Shown piece by piece: positions 55,818 through 64,000 of a stretch of DNA of 64,000 bases. Location: NCBI RefSeq assembly GCF_000687875.1, contig NZ_JHYG01000010.1, positions 26,998 through 90,997 of the forward strand, given 5' to 3'. Within the stretch, counting starts at the first letter, position 1. Each line of letters begins with the position of its first letter. The notes under the pieces are model-generated. The model worked only from the letters and a program-made list of their open reading frames with translations. It searched no databases and had not been told where the DNA came from. A program made the position numbers and the translations under genes. This DNA comes from Acidocella facilis ATCC 35904 (lineage in GTDB: Bacteria > Pseudomonadota > Alphaproteobacteria > Acetobacterales > Acetobacteraceae).

Positions 55818-57299
55818 TCAATGCGCCGAGGGCAGCGCCTCGCCGTTGCGGTGCGCGGCGAAGCGCTCCACCATCGTCTCGCTCGCCTGGTTGAGGCCGG
55901 TGATCTCCACCTCCAGCCCATGCCGCCTGGCCTTCATCACAATCCGGTCCAGCGCGCCGACGGCCGAGATGTCCCAGAAATGCGCCCGGGAGACGTCGAT
56001 CTCCAGCCGCTTCACCGCTGTCTCCTGCACATCCACCGCCTCGCCCAGCAGCCCGGCGGAGGCGAAGAAAACCTGCCCCTCGACCAGATAGCGCCGCGTC
56101 CTGCCGTCCGCGGACAGGCGCGAGGTCACCCGCACCAGCCGCGAGACCTTGCCGGCGAAGAAGATGCCCGAGAGCAGCACACCGACGGCAACCCCCTTGG
56201 AGAGATCGCCGGTGAACACCACCGTCAGCACCGTCGCCACCATCACGATGGAGGAGGGCCAGGGATTGGAGCGCAGTTGCGGGATCGAGCGCCAGGAGAA
56301 GGTGTTGATCGAGACCATGATCATCACCGCCGTCAGCGCCGCCACCGGCACGATCGCCAGCAGCCCGTGCAGCAGCACCAGCAGCACCAGCAGGAAAATC
56401 CCCGCCACCAGCGTGGAGAGCCGCCCCCGCCCGCCGGAGGTGACATTGATGACCGACTGCCCGATCATCGCGCAGCCGCCCATGCCGCCGAACAGCGCCG
56501 CGCCGATATTGGCGATGCCCTGGCCGATACATTCCCGGCTTTTATTGCTTGGCGTGTCGGTCATGTCGTCGAGGATCTGCGCGGTCAGCATCGTCTCCAG
56601 CAGCCCGACCGCGGCCAGCGCCAGGGCCAGCGGCGCCAGCAGCTGGAAGGTGCCAAGAGTGAGCGGCACATGCGGAATGCTAAAATGCGGCAGGCCGGTG
56701 GGCAGCGCGCCCAGCTCCGCCACATGCTTCACCGGCAGATGCAGGAAATAACTGACACAGGTGACGACGATGATCGCCACCAGCGGCGAGGGAAACGCCT
56801 TGGTGATGTAGGGAAAGCCGTAAATCACCAGAAGCCCGAGCGCGATCAACCCGTACACCGCGTAGGGCACGCCGATCAGCTGGGGCAGCTGCGCCATGAA
56901 AATCAGAATCGCCAGCGCATTGACGAAGCCGGTCATCACCGATTGCGAGACGAAGCGCATCAGCCGCCCCAGTTTGAAAATCCCGGCGATGATCTGAAAC
57001 ACCCCCATCAGCACGGTGGCGGCGAGCAGATAGCCGAGCCCGTTTCTATGCACGATCGGCCCCATCAGCACGGCGGTGGAGGCGGTGGCGGCCGAGACCA
57101 TCGCCACCCGCCCGCCGGTGAAGGCGATGATGGTGGCGATGACGACAGAGGCGTAAAGCCCGACTTCCGGCGGCACCCCGGCCACGACGGAAAACCCGAT
57201 CGCCTCGGGGATCAGCGCCAGCCCCACGACGAGGCCGGACAGGAAATCGACGCGAGGCTGGGCAAGCCAGTCCCGGTAAAAGGAGGTTAGTTTGGTCAT
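55818..57299 (-). CDS. SulP-family anion transporter with STAS domain
   Basis: 493 residues: about ten to twelve membrane helices, with the SulP signatures LVVGLALIPEAIGFSVVAGV, GGRVAMVSAATASTAVLMGP and GNIGAALFGG-like loops. A C-terminal STAS domain follows (about 395-485, ARAHFWDISAVGALDRIV region). SulP proteins carry sulfate, bicarbonate or dicarboxylates; the substrate is not set by sequence here. Its leader (57328-57400) is strongly structured. Confidence 0.88.
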   Translation of the reverse strand: MTKLTSFYRDWLAQPRVDFLSGLVVGLALIPEAIGFSVVAGVPPEVGLYASVVIATIIAFTGGRVAMVSAATASTAVLMGPIVHRNGLGYLLAATVLMGVFQIIAGIFKLGRLMRFVSQSVMTGFVNALAILIFMAQLPQLIGVPYAVYGLIALGLLVIYGFPYITKAFPSPLVAIIVVTCVSYFLHLPVKHVAELGALPTGLPHFSIPHVPLTLGTFQLLAPLALALAAVGLLETMLTAQILDDMTDTPSNKSRECIGQGIANIGAALFGGMGGCAMIGQSVINVTSGGRGRLSTLVAGIFLLVLLVLLHGLLAIVPVAALTAVMIMVSINTFSWRSIPQLRSNPWPSSIVMVATVLTVVFTGDLSKGVAVGVLLSGIFFAGKVSRLVRVTSRLSADGRTRRYLVEGQVFFASAGLLGEAVDVQETAVKRLEIDVSRAHFWDISAVGALDRIVMKARRHGLEVEITGLNQASETMVERFAAHRNGEALPSAH

Positions 57300-57327
57300 G
57301 GGATCTGTAAAATGATTTCAGCGAGGG

Positions 57328-57400
57328 GCGGGGCAAAGCCCGTTGCCCGCGTTGTCCGGCGGATCGGCGGCCGGAAGAGCCACCCGGATTTTCACCGGGT
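57328..57400 (-). other. Structured leader of the SulP gene
   Basis: On the minus strand three consecutive hairpins precede the start codon. ACCCGG/CCGGGT encloses TGAAAAT (57400-57382). TCCGGC/GCCGGA lies at 57375-57355. GCGGGCAA/TTGCCCCGC has a bulge (57350-57328). No strong ribosome-binding site follows. Candidate cis-regulatory RNA; the sul1-type motif known upstream of sulfate transporters is one thing to compare. Confidence 0.45.
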
Positions 57401-57479
57401 CCTGACGAATGATCCCAGCATAGTCAGGCTTCTGCTGCGGCGCAACAGTTACGGACGAAACCCTGTCCTGTCCGGGGGC

Positions 57480-58616
57480 TCACCCCCGGTCCAGAATCTC
57501 CCCATTGATCTGCGCAATCCGCGTCACCCCGGTCAGCGCCATCGCCACCCGCATCTCCTTGGCGATCAGTTCCAGCAGCTTGGTCACCCCGGCCTCGCCG
57601 CCGGTGGCCAGCGCATAGACGTAAGCCCGGCCCAGCAGCACCGCATCCGCGCCCAGCGCCAGCATCCGCACCACATCCAGCCCAGAGCGCACCCCGCCAT
57701 CGGCAAAGATAGTCAGCTCGCCCTTAACCGCCTCGACGATGCGCGGCAGCGCCCGGGCGCTGGAGAGCACGCCATCGAGCTGGCGGCCGCCATGGTTGGA
57801 GACGATGATGCCATCGGCGCCGAATTTCACCGCCTCGCGCGCATCCTCGGGGTCGAGAATGCCCTTGATGACGATCTTGCCCTTCCAGAATTCCCGCAGC
57901 CATTGCAGATCATCCCAGGCGATCGCCGGGTCGAAATTATTGCCGAGCCAGGCGATGTAATCCTCCAGCTTGGTCGGCTGGCCGCGATAGGCGGAGATAT
58001 TGCCGAGATCATGCGGGCGCCCATTCAGCCCGACATCGAAGGCCCAGCCGGGATGCAGCATCGCCTGCAACACCCGCCGCCAGGGGCCACTGGGGCCGGA
58101 CATGCCGGCATGCAGGTCCCGGTAGCGCGCGCCTGGCACCGGCATATCCACGGTGAAGATCAGCGTGGTGATCCCCGCCGCCCAGGCCCGCTCCAGCGCG
58201 TTGCGCATGAAGCCGCGATCCTTCAGCACATAAAGCTGAAACCAGATCGGCTTGGCGAGCGCGTTCTGCACCTCCTCGATCGGGCAGACCGAGACGGTGG
58301 AGAGGGTGAAGGGAATCCCCGCCTTCTCCGCCGCCCTCGCCGCCTGCACCTCGCCGCGCCTTGCATACATGCCCGCCAGCCCGACCGGGGCGATGGCCAC
58401 CGGCATCGCCATCTCCTGCCCCAGCACAGTGGTGGCCAGCGAGACATCCGCGACATTCTTCAACACACGCTGGCGCAGCGCCAGCTCGGCCAGATCCGAG
58501 ATATTGCGCCGCAGCGTCTGTTCCGCATAGGCGCCGCCATCGGCATAATGGAACAGGAAGGGCGGCAGGCGCCGGCGGGCGGCTTCGCGGAAATCGGTGG
58601 TCGAGGAGATGATCAT
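57480..58616 (-). CDS. lldD: L-lactate dehydrogenase (FMN, membrane-associated type)
   Basis: A 378-residue FMN alpha-hydroxy-acid dehydrogenase. The catalytic His275 lies in [23 protein letters not shown] and [17 protein letters not shown] are typical of LldD. It oxidises L-lactate to pyruvate, passing electrons to quinone. Its start overlaps the regulator gene's end by 4 nt. Two LldR-type operators lie upstream of the pair. Confidence 0.92.
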   Translation of the reverse strand: MIISSTTDFREAARRRLPPFLFHYADGGAYAEQTLRRNISDLAELALRQRVLKNVADVSLATTVLGQEMAMPVAIAPVGLAGMYARRGEVQAARAAEKAGIPFTLSTVSVCPIEEVQNALAKPIWFQLYVLKDRGFMRNALERAWAAGITTLIFTVDMPVPGARYRDLHAGMSGPSGPWRRVLQAMLHPGWAFDVGLNGRPHDLGNISAYRGQPTKLEDYIAWLGNNFDPAIAWDDLQWLREFWKGKIVIKGILDPEDAREAVKFGADGIIVSNHGGRQLDGVLSSARALPRIVEAVKGELTIFADGGVRSGLDVVRMLALGADAVLLGRAYVYALATGGEAGVTKLLELIAKEMRVAMALTGVTRIAQINGEILDRG

Positions 58617-59356
58617 GCAGGGTCGCTCGCTGGTTGCAGGGAAGGGGAGAGGCGCAGCATTCTGGCCTCGTCATCCTCGACCCGCCGCAGCGTCGCGGCG
58701 ACGAAATCGAGATGCAGCAATGCCGCCCGGCGCGCCTGCTCCGGCTGGCCGGCGGTGATGGCGCCAACCAGGGCGCGATGCTGGCGCGCGAGCATGCGGA
58801 AGGTCTGCGGGCGGGTATAGAGTTTTTCCAGGCTGTGGGAGATGCTGGCGGCCAGCAGCTCGAACAGCCCGCGCATCATGTGCAGCAGCACGAGGTTGTG
58901 CGAGGCTTCGGCGATCAGCAGATGCAGCGCCGCATCGCCCTGCGCATCCTCATGCGCGCTGCCCGCCTCATGGATCTCCTCCAGCCGCTCGATCTGTGCC
59001 GCGAGCCGGGCCTTGTCCGCCTCGGTGGCGCGCATCGCGGCCAGCTCGGCCGCCTGCGCCTCCAGCACCCGGCGGATCTCCATCACATCGCGCCAGTAAG
59101 ACGGGTTCTGGCGCATCAGCCCGGCCAAAGGGGCGACGATCTCGTCCAGTTGCGGCGCCTGCAGATAATGCCCGCTGCCCGGCCGCGCCTGCACCCGGCC
59201 GGATTGCGCCAGCCCCTGCAGCGCCTCGCGCAGGCTGGCGCGCGAGACGCCAAGCCGCGCCGCCAGCACCCGCTCGGCCGGCAGCCTGTCGCCAGGGCGC
59301 AGGCCCGCCTCGCGGATCAGCCCCTCAAGCCGGGTGGAGAGCGCGTTATTTGCCAT
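58613..59356 (-). CDS. lldR: FadR-family regulator of lactate use (LldR)
   Basis: 247 residues: a GntR winged helix with [20 protein letters not shown] and [15 protein letters not shown] (about 20-65), then an FCD ligand-binding domain with the metal-binding His/Asp/Glu set (MEIRRVLE..., [22 protein letters not shown]). It is cotranscribed with lldD (4-nt overlap) and has TTGGTCCGACCAA just upstream, a classic LldR/PdhR-like operator. ATG 59356 is used. Confidence 0.9.
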   Translation of the reverse strand: MANNALSTRLEGLIREAGLRPGDRLPAERVLAARLGVSRASLREALQGLAQSGRVQARPGSGHYLQAPQLDEIVAPLAGLMRQNPSYWRDVMEIRRVLEAQAAELAAMRATEADKARLAAQIERLEEIHEAGSAHEDAQGDAALHLLIAEASHNLVLLHMMRGLFELLAASISHSLEKLYTRPQTFRMLARQHRALVGAITAGQPEQARRAALLHLDFVAATLRRVEDDEARMLRLSPSLQPASDPA

Positions 59357-59368
59357 TGGCCGGACCGG
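59356..59368. promoter_or_regulatory. Second, degenerate LldR-type operator
   Basis: TTGGCCGGACCGG resembles the site at 59430 (9 of 13 positions). It lies at the lldR start codon, so binding of both sites could form a repression loop. Confidence 0.35.
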
Positions 59369-59429
59369 TTTCCTTTTCTTAAAAACTGCCCCAGCTTTGC
59401 CGTCACGCGGCGGGTCCGGCAAGCCGGAA

Positions 59430-59442
59430 TTGGTCCGACCAA
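59430..59442. promoter_or_regulatory. LldR-type operator
   Basis: TTGGTCCGACCAA is a perfect 13-nt palindrome with a single central base, matching the FadR-family consensus TGGTC-N-GACCA. It sits 74 nt upstream of lldR and just before the end of the chromate transporter gene. Confidence 0.72.
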
Positions 59443-59445
59443 AAT

Positions 59446-59967
59446 TTAATTCAGAAATACCAGCCCGAGCAGCGCCCCCGCCCCGAACATCCAGAGCGGA
59501 TGCAGCCTGGTCCGCCAGGCCAGCAGCGTGGTGGCGGCGGTGAGCAAGGCGGTGAGCCAGCCGGTGTCGGACTGGCGGACCAGCACATAGGAGGTGGCGA
59601 GCACCAGCCCGGCGGTGAGCGGCAGCAGCGAGGCCTGCGCCACCCGCCGCCAGCGCGCCTGCCGGTGCTTGTTGAACAAGGCCGCGACCATCGCCGCGAC
59701 GATCCCCGCCGGCAGCACCATGCAGAGCGTCGCCAGCAGCCCGCCCACCACTCCGGCCACATGCGCGCCAATGACGGTGACCAGGATCACATTCGGCCCC
59801 GGCGCGGTGTTGGCGATTGCGTAGAGCTGCGCGAATTGCGAGGCGGTGAGCCAATGTTTCTGGTTCACGACAACCTGCGCCAGCTCTGGCACGGTGGAAT
59901 TCGCCCCGCCCACCGCCAGCAGCGAGAGCTTGCCGAACAGCAGCGCGATCTCGCCCAGAATGTTCAC
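59446..59967 (-). CDS. chrA: Chromate transporter, second half protein
   Basis: 173 residues with about five to six helices. GKLSLLAVGGANSTVPELAQ and IANTAPGPNVILVTVIGAHV match the short-chain CHR domain. GTG 59967 overlaps the partner's stop (GTGA). With the upstream partner it makes a heterodimeric short-chain chromate ion transporter. The actual substrate may not be chromate. Confidence 0.82.
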   Translation of the reverse strand: MNILGEIALLFGKLSLLAVGGANSTVPELAQVVVNQKHWLTASQFAQLYAIANTAPGPNVILVTVIGAHVAGVVGGLLATLCMVLPAGIVAAMVAALFNKHRQARWRRVAQASLLPLTAGLVLATSYVLVRQSDTGWLTALLTAATTLLAWRTRLHPLWMFGAGALLGLVFLN

Positions 59968-60521
59968 GTCACCGCCCGCCAGGAGAGATAGACCGAAAGC
60001 GGCAGCACGATCAGCACGATATAAGGCAGCGAGACATGCAGCCCCACCGCCAGCCCGAACACCGCCAGCGCCAGCGCCGCATTGCGCCAGCTTTTCACGA
60101 TCGGCACCGCGATGCGCAGCGACGTTCCCAGCACCAGCCCCGCCGCCGTCGCCGCCAGCCCGAGCAGCGCGTGGCGCACCGGGGCCAGCCCGCCATAGCG
60201 CGTATAAAGCCCGCCCAAGCCCAGCACGATGGCAACCGGCGCGCTCATCAACCCGCACATCGCCGCCGCCGCGCCGCTCACCCCGGCCTCCCGCGCCCCG
60301 AAGGCGAAGCTGAGATTGACCACATTGGCGCCGGGGAGCGATTGGCAGAGCGAGAACAGCTCGCTGAATTCCTGCTGGCTCAGCCAGCCGCGCTCATCGA
60401 CGATCATCCGTCGGATGATCGGCAGCACGCCGCCGAACCCCATGATCCCGGCCATGAAAAATCCGCTGAACAGCTGGGCATGGGTAAGGCGCGGACGCGG
60501 CGCGGGCGGGGCAGGGGGCAT
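59964..60521 (-). CDS. chrA: Chromate transporter, first half protein
   Basis: 185 residues: GFFMAGIMGFGGVLPIIRRM, ERGWLSQQEFSELFSLCQSLPGANVVNLSF and several helices, the N-terminal CHR domain type. It overlaps its partner by 4 nt. ATG 60521 is preferred over a longer frame that runs antisense over the cupin gene. ChrA pairs export chromate; lactate genes downstream are a separate unit. Confidence 0.82.
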   Translation of the reverse strand: MPPAPPAPRPRLTHAQLFSGFFMAGIMGFGGVLPIIRRMIVDERGWLSQQEFSELFSLCQSLPGANVVNLSFAFGAREAGVSGAAAAMCGLMSAPVAIVLGLGGLYTRYGGLAPVRHALLGLAATAAGLVLGTSLRIAVPIVKSWRNAALALAVFGLAVGLHVSLPYIVLIVLPLSVYLSWRAVT

Positions 60522-60587
60522 TTTTGTCAGAGTAGGCGGGCCCCTCGCACTCTGGCAACGCGGGCGGGCGCAATGTAGGTCCGTGAC

Positions 60588-61016
60588 ATGAGCATCGATC
60601 TGCGCGACCCCACCCTTGCCGCCGAAGCGGTGAAAGAAGCCCTGGCCCTGCGCCCGCATCCCGAAGGCGGGCATTACCGCGAGCTTTGGCGCGACAGCCC
60701 GGCCGATGGCGGGCGAGGGGCCGCCAGCTCCATCCTGTTCCTGCTGGAAGCGGGCGAGCGTTCGCACTGGCACCGGGTCGATGCCGCCGAGCTCTGGCTC
60801 TGGCAAGGCGGCGCGGCTTTGGAACTTGGCATCGGCAGAGAGACATTGCGGCTTGGCCCGAACCTCGCCGCCGGCGAGGCGTTGCAGGCGGTGGTGCCGA
60901 AGGAGGCCTGGCAGGCGGCCCGCGCGCGCGGGCCCTGGAGCCTGGTCTCCTGCGTCGTTGCCCCGGCCTTCGAGTTCGCGGGGTTCGAGCTGGCGCCGAC
61001 CGGCTGGTCACCCTGA
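60588..61016 (+). CDS. Cupin (DUF985) protein
   Basis: 142 residues with ALRPHPEGGHYRELWRD at the start, SSILFLLEAGERSHWHRVDA as the cupin strand set, and LVSCVVAPAFEFAGFELA at the end. This is the Cupin_5/DUF985 family, whose function is unknown. It is divergent from the chromate transporter pair with a 66-nt gap. Confidence 0.88.
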   Translation: MSIDLRDPTLAAEAVKEALALRPHPEGGHYRELWRDSPADGGRGAASSILFLLEAGERSHWHRVDAAELWLWQGGAALELGIGRETLRLGPNLAAGEALQAVVPKEAWQAARARGPWSLVSCVVAPAFEFAGFELAPTGWSP

Positions 61017-61114
61017 TTGAGGCTTAAGGCGTTGTAACCGGCCCGTGCTTGCGGCCCCCCGCCAGCGCGCCTAAACCCGCCGCAATCTCGATCCCGTGAC
61101 AGGACACGTCCAAT

Positions 61115-61447
61115 ATGACCAGCACCGGCTCCGCCTCCCGCCCCTTCACTTTGTATGACCCGTTCGCGCTGAAAGACGCGCTGGCGGCCAACAGCATCAT
61201 CCTCGTCGATGTGCGTGAGCCGCAGGAATGCGAGGCGGCGCGAATCGAAGGCGCGATGAACCTGCCGCTTTCCAGCTTCGACCCCTCGGCGCTGCCCTCC
61301 GGCGAGGTGGTGCTGCTCTGCGGTGTCGGCAAGCGCTCGCGCATGGCGGCGAATTTATGCGCGCAGGCCGGCATGCCGGTGGCGGGGCATCTGGAAGGCG
61401 GCATCTCCGCCTGGATGCAGGCGGGCTTGCCCGTTCTCAGGGGATAA
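61115..61447 (+). CDS. Single-domain rhodanese
   Basis: 110 residues: IILVDVREPQECEAARIEGAM near residue 28, active-site Cys in LLCGVGKRSRMAA at about residue 69, and GHLEGGISAWMQAGLPV. A sulfurtransferase of the PspE/GlpE type; the acceptor is unknown. It is convergent with and overlaps by 11 nt the LysR gene. 98 nt lie between the cupin stop and its ATG. Confidence 0.9.
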   Translation: MTSTGSASRPFTLYDPFALKDALAANSIILVDVREPQECEAARIEGAMNLPLSSFDPSALPSGEVVLLCGVGKRSRMAANLCAQAGMPVAGHLEGGISAWMQAGLPVLRG

Positions 61448-62333
61448 AAGGCGGCATTTTCGCCGCCAGCGCCAGAAAGGCGCCGGCGGCTTTCGGCACG
61501 TAGCGCTGCTTGTGCCGCACCGCCTGGAAGGGCCGCGGCGGCAGCAGTAGATTGGCCCGCCGCAACGCCCCGGCGCTCAGCGCCCGGGCACAGACCAAGG
61601 GCGAGAGGCAGGCCACCCCGGCGCCCTCCGCCACCGCCTCGCGCACCGCCTCGTTGGACGGCAAAGTGAGGGCGATATTCAGCGCCTCCAGCGCGATGCC
61701 GCGCGCGGCCAGATGCGCCAGAAACGCCTCGCGCGTGCCCGAGCCCTCTTCCCGGAACACCCAGGCGGCGCGGCGCAGATCCGCATTGGTGAGTTCGCCG
61801 CCCCGGGCCCAGTCATGGCCGGGCGGGGTGACGATGGCCATGCGCTCCGCCGCCACCGGCTCCACCAGCAGGCCCGGATCGTCCAGCGGCCCTTCCACGA
61901 AGCCCAGCTCCGCCGCGCCCAGCGTCACCGCGCGCGCCACCTGGGCGGTGTTGCCGATGGCGAGATTGATGGTGAAGCCCGGATGTTGGGCTTTGAAGGC
62001 GGTGATCAGCCGCGGCAGGTAATAGCTGGCGATGGTCTGGCTGGCATGCACGGCAAGCTGGCCATGGCGCAGCCCGGCATAGTCGCGCAGCGCCGTCTCC
62101 GCCGCCGCCGCCCGCGCCAGCACGCCCCGCGCCTCCTCCAGAAACAGCCGCCCGGTTTCGGTGAGCGCGATATTGCGCCCCACCCGATCGAACAATTTCA
62201 CGTCATGCTGCGTCTCCAGCGCCGCGATGGAGGCGGAGACCGCCGCCTGGGTGAGGTTGAGCGCGGCGGCGGCGCGGGTGATATGCTGGCGCTCGGCCAC
62301 GGCGGCGAAAATGCGGAGCTGTTCGAGGGTCAT
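61437..62333 (-). CDS. LysR family regulator (divergent from TDT transporter)
   Basis: 298 residues. MTLEQLRIFAAVAERQHITRAA and LNLTQAAVSASIAALE form the winged helix; the effector domain has AEGAGVACLSPLV. ATG 62333 is preferred over an upstream start because MTLEQL is the normal LysR beginning. It is divergent from the TDT transporter gene, which it presumably controls. Confidence 0.88.
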   Translation of the reverse strand: MTLEQLRIFAAVAERQHITRAAAALNLTQAAVSASIAALETQHDVKLFDRVGRNIALTETGRLFLEEARGVLARAAAAETALRDYAGLRHGQLAVHASQTIASYYLPRLITAFKAQHPGFTINLAIGNTAQVARAVTLGAAELGFVEGPLDDPGLLVEPVAAERMAIVTPPGHDWARGGELTNADLRRAAWVFREEGSGTREAFLAHLAARGIALEALNIALTLPSNEAVREAVAEGAGVACLSPLVCARALSAGALRRANLLLPPRPFQAVRHKQRYVPKAAGAFLALAAKMPPFIP

Positions 62334-62366
62334 GCGAAATACATAAATCAATTTTATCAATCGAAC

Positions 62367-62383
62367 AAAAACTATCAGTTTTT
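62367..62383. promoter_or_regulatory. Palindrome in the LysR-TDT gap
   Basis: AAAAACT (62367-62373) and AGTTTTT (62377-62383) are perfect inverted repeats around ATC, in the 98-nt shared promoter region; a candidate LysR site. Direct repeats ATCAAT-TTT-ATCAAT lie next to it. Confidence 0.4.
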
Positions 62384-62431
62384 AAGATTGTTTCGCGCGG
62401 CCTAGATCAGCGGGCGAAAGGCAGGTCACAA

Positions 62432-63547
62432 ATGTTCGCTCGCCCCTTTACCCATCATGCGCATCCGCTCGAGCTGGTGCGCCATTTCACACCCAACTGG
62501 TTCACCGTCACCATGGGCACCGGCGTGTTCGCGCTGCTGCTCAACCAGCTGCCCGGCCCGGCCTGGCTGCCGGGGCTGGCGGCGGAGATCTGGCGGGCGA
62601 ATATCGTGCTGTTTTCGGTATTTTCCCTGGCTTATCTGGCGCATTGGGCGCTGTATCCGCGCCAGGCGGCGAAGATTTTCAGCCATCCGGTGATGCCGAT
62701 GTTCCTGGGCGCGATCCCGATGGGGCTGGCGACCATCACCAACGGCACCCTGGCCTTCGGGCATGACCCGCAGCTGGCCTTGCGGCTATGGGAGGTGGAT
62801 GCGCTGCTCTCGGTGCTCACCGGGCTGGGCGTGCCGCTCGCCATGGTGGTGACGCAGAAACATATGCTGGAATCGATGACCGGCGTCTGGCTGCTGCCGA
62901 TCGTCGCCTGCGAGGTGGCGGCGGCCAGCGGGGCGCTGCTGGCGCCGCATCTGCCGCAGGACGTGGCGGCCAATCTGGTGCTGGCCGGGTATGGGCTGTG
63001 GGCGCTTTCGGTGCCGCTGGCGCTGGGTATTCTCACCATTCTGTTCCTGCGGCTGGTGCTGCATTCGCTGCCGGCGCCGGAGCTGGCGGTCTCGTCCTGG
63101 CTGGCTCTGGGGCCGCTGGGGACGGGGGCGCTGGGGCTGCTGTTGCTGGGCCAGGCGGCGCCGGGGGCGTTCGCGGGCGGGCATCTCGCCTTTATCGGCC
63201 CGGTGGCGCAGGGGCTGGGGGTGATTGGCGGGCTGGTGATCTGGGCCTATGGCGCCTGGTGGCTGGCGCTGGCGGTGGCGATGGTTCTGGTGCAGCGCCC
63301 GCATCGTCTGCCCTTCAACATGGGCTGGTGGGGCTTCACCTTTCCGCTCGGCGTGTTCATCCTGGCGACCAACGCGCTGGGGGCGCAGACGGGGCTGGCG
63401 GCCTTTATTTTGGCCGGGCATGTGCTGACCGGCATTTTCACCGCGCTCTGGAGCATCGTCGCCCTGCGTACCGCCTGCGGCGCCTATCACGGCTCCCTCT
63501 TCGCAGCGCCTTACATGCCCCCTTCAGCGCCCAAACCCATGGCCTGA
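62432..63547 (+). CDS. TDT-family (tellurite/dicarboxylate/sulfite-type) transporter
   Basis: 371 residues with about ten helices: FTPNWFTVTMGTGVFALLLNQL, FLGAIPMGLATITNG and FNMGWWGFTFPLGVF are the conserved TDT/SLAC1 segments. Family members move C4-dicarboxylates, sulfite or tellurite; the substrate here is unknown. It is divergent from a LysR gene and is the last protein gene before tRNA-Arg. Confidence 0.88.
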   Translation: MFARPFTHHAHPLELVRHFTPNWFTVTMGTGVFALLLNQLPGPAWLPGLAAEIWRANIVLFSVFSLAYLAHWALYPRQAAKIFSHPVMPMFLGAIPMGLATITNGTLAFGHDPQLALRLWEVDALLSVLTGLGVPLAMVVTQKHMLESMTGVWLLPIVACEVAAASGALLAPHLPQDVAANLVLAGYGLWALSVPLALGILTILFLRLVLHSLPAPELAVSSWLALGPLGTGALGLLLLGQAAPGAFAGGHLAFIGPVAQGLGVIGGLVIWAYGAWWLALAVAMVLVQRPHRLPFNMGWWGFTFPLGVFILATNALGAQTGLAAFILAGHVLTGIFTALWSIVALRTACGAYHGSLFAAPYMPPSAPKPMA

Positions 63548-63676
63548 ACGTGCAAGGATTTTGGAGTGCCGGCTCCACTCTCCGGCGGCCAGACGCAGCG
63601 CCTCGCCAAGGCCGCCGCCCTGGCCGCCCCGACAGTTGCCCCGGCAGGCTGATACCGCTAGAAGGGCTTCCAAGCC

Positions 63677-63753
63677 GGACCCGTAGCTCAGCTGGATAGA
63701 GCGTTGCCCTCCGAAGGCAAAGGTCACGCGTTCGAATCGCGTCGGGTCCGCCA
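63677..63753 (+). tRNA. tRNA-Arg(CCG)
   Basis: 77 nt with encoded CCA. Acceptor GGACCCG pairs with CGGGTCC; the D arm is AGCTCAGCTGGATAGAGC. Anticodon stem TTGCC/GGCAA encloses CTCCGAA with anticodon CCG (63711-63713). T arm CGCGTTCGAATCGCG. The sequence after it becomes AT-richer and repeat-bearing, as at a tRNA-associated insertion site. Confidence 0.96.
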
Positions 63754-63915
63754 ATTTTCATGTATTATTTCAATACCTTATGGGTCGCCGGCCAAGCTAG
63801 CGCGCCGTGCCGCCGCACTGTGGCGCGGCTATGGCGCGGCGGAATGCGAAATACGGGTGTTTTGAAGGGCGAGAGGGGCCGTCAATACTGACTTAGAGGT
63901 GTAATTGTTGAGTGC

Positions 63916-63976
63916 CACTGAGAATTGACCCTTTAGGCGCGGAATTTTCACTGAGACCTGACCCATGTTTTGACCC
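63916..63976. mobile_element. Possible IS21-type element end (partial, runs off the window)
   Basis: CACTGAGAATTGACCC (63916-63931) and CACTGAGACCTGACCC (63949-63964) are near-identical direct repeats, 33 nt apart; a third TGACCC is at 63971-63976. Repeated GA(A/C)xTGACCC blocks near a terminus are typical of IS21-family ends, where the transposase binds. No istA or istB frame starts inside the window, so this is only an indication. Confidence 0.45.
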
Positions 63977-64000
63977 CTCCCTGGCTTTGATCAGGGGATT

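Noticed and set aside
54547..56532. 661-codon open frame on the minus strand
   Set aside because: It runs antisense to the membrane protein gene and out of frame through the SulP gene, which has clear membrane-protein signatures.

Overview
The window is a GC-rich, densely coded bacterial chromosome segment with no rRNA, CRISPR array or prophage. Gene content and order point to an alphaproteobacterium, most likely Rhodospirillales/Acetobacteraceae. The evidence is the hemC-hemD-mitofilin-hemY run opposite tsaD, CysI with DUF2849 and DUF934, an AroQ-hisC-tyrC run opposite metX-metW, and an alphaproteobacterial-style repeat built around TAGAGC/GCTCTA. The taxonomic placement is inference from gene families, not from a marker gene.

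Layout. 1-3844 (minus): chorismate mutase with a degenerate prephenate-dehydratase-like tail, hisC, cyclohexadienyl dehydrogenase, a NIPSNAP protein and the start of glmU. 3962-5718 (plus): metX-metW. 5724-9379: a structured repeat, an RlpA-like lipoprotein, and a LysR gene divergent from ilvD. 9559-11796: a hybrid histidine kinase. 11814-16468: sulfur assimilation (cysE; a DUF2849-CysI fusion, DUF934, cysK). 16502-19500: hemN overlapping a ferritin-like diiron protein, then a CBS-BON protein flanked by two FNR-type boxes, with a possible small RNA, and a second copy of the structured repeat. 19502-25683: an AcoR-like sigma-54 activator and a polyamine ABC operon (potA-D-B-C). 26225-28498: a lipoprotein and an Uup-type ABC-F protein. 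28519-34376 (minus): gltX, a YfgM-like TPR protein, bamB, der and a glycosyltransferase. 34537-40206: tRNA-Ala, ohr, an aminotransferase, a GNAT protein, a 254-nt foldback repeat, ettA and a glycosyltransferase. 40187-45584: a methyltransferase, a BaiN/YhiN-type flavoprotein, and a LysR-gcdH-CaiB glutarate cluster. 45770-49556: hemY, mitofilin, hemD and hemC. 49580-55785: tsaD, rlmJ, gpsA, a TPR protein and a polytopic membrane protein. 55818-63547: SulP with a structured leader, lldD-lldR with operators, a split chromate transporter, a cupin, a rhodanese, and a LysR gene divergent from a TDT-family transporter. 63677-64000: tRNA-Arg followed by AT-richer sequence with repeats resembling an IS21-type end.

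How it works together. Most of the window is core metabolism: aromatic amino acids and histidine, methionine, branched-chain amino acids, cysteine, haem, outer-membrane biogenesis and translation. Accessory character is limited to the intergenic repeats and the last ~250 bases. The most unusual signals are (i) a two-hairpin repeat present twice with compensatory base changes in its stem, (ii) an FNR-box, -10 element and terminator set between convergent genes that looks like a small anaerobically induced RNA, (iii) the DUF2849-CysI fusion, (iv) a ferritin-like diiron protein overlapping hemN, and (v) structured leaders upstream of sulP and cysK. All functions are read from sequence by family recognition; no database search was run.
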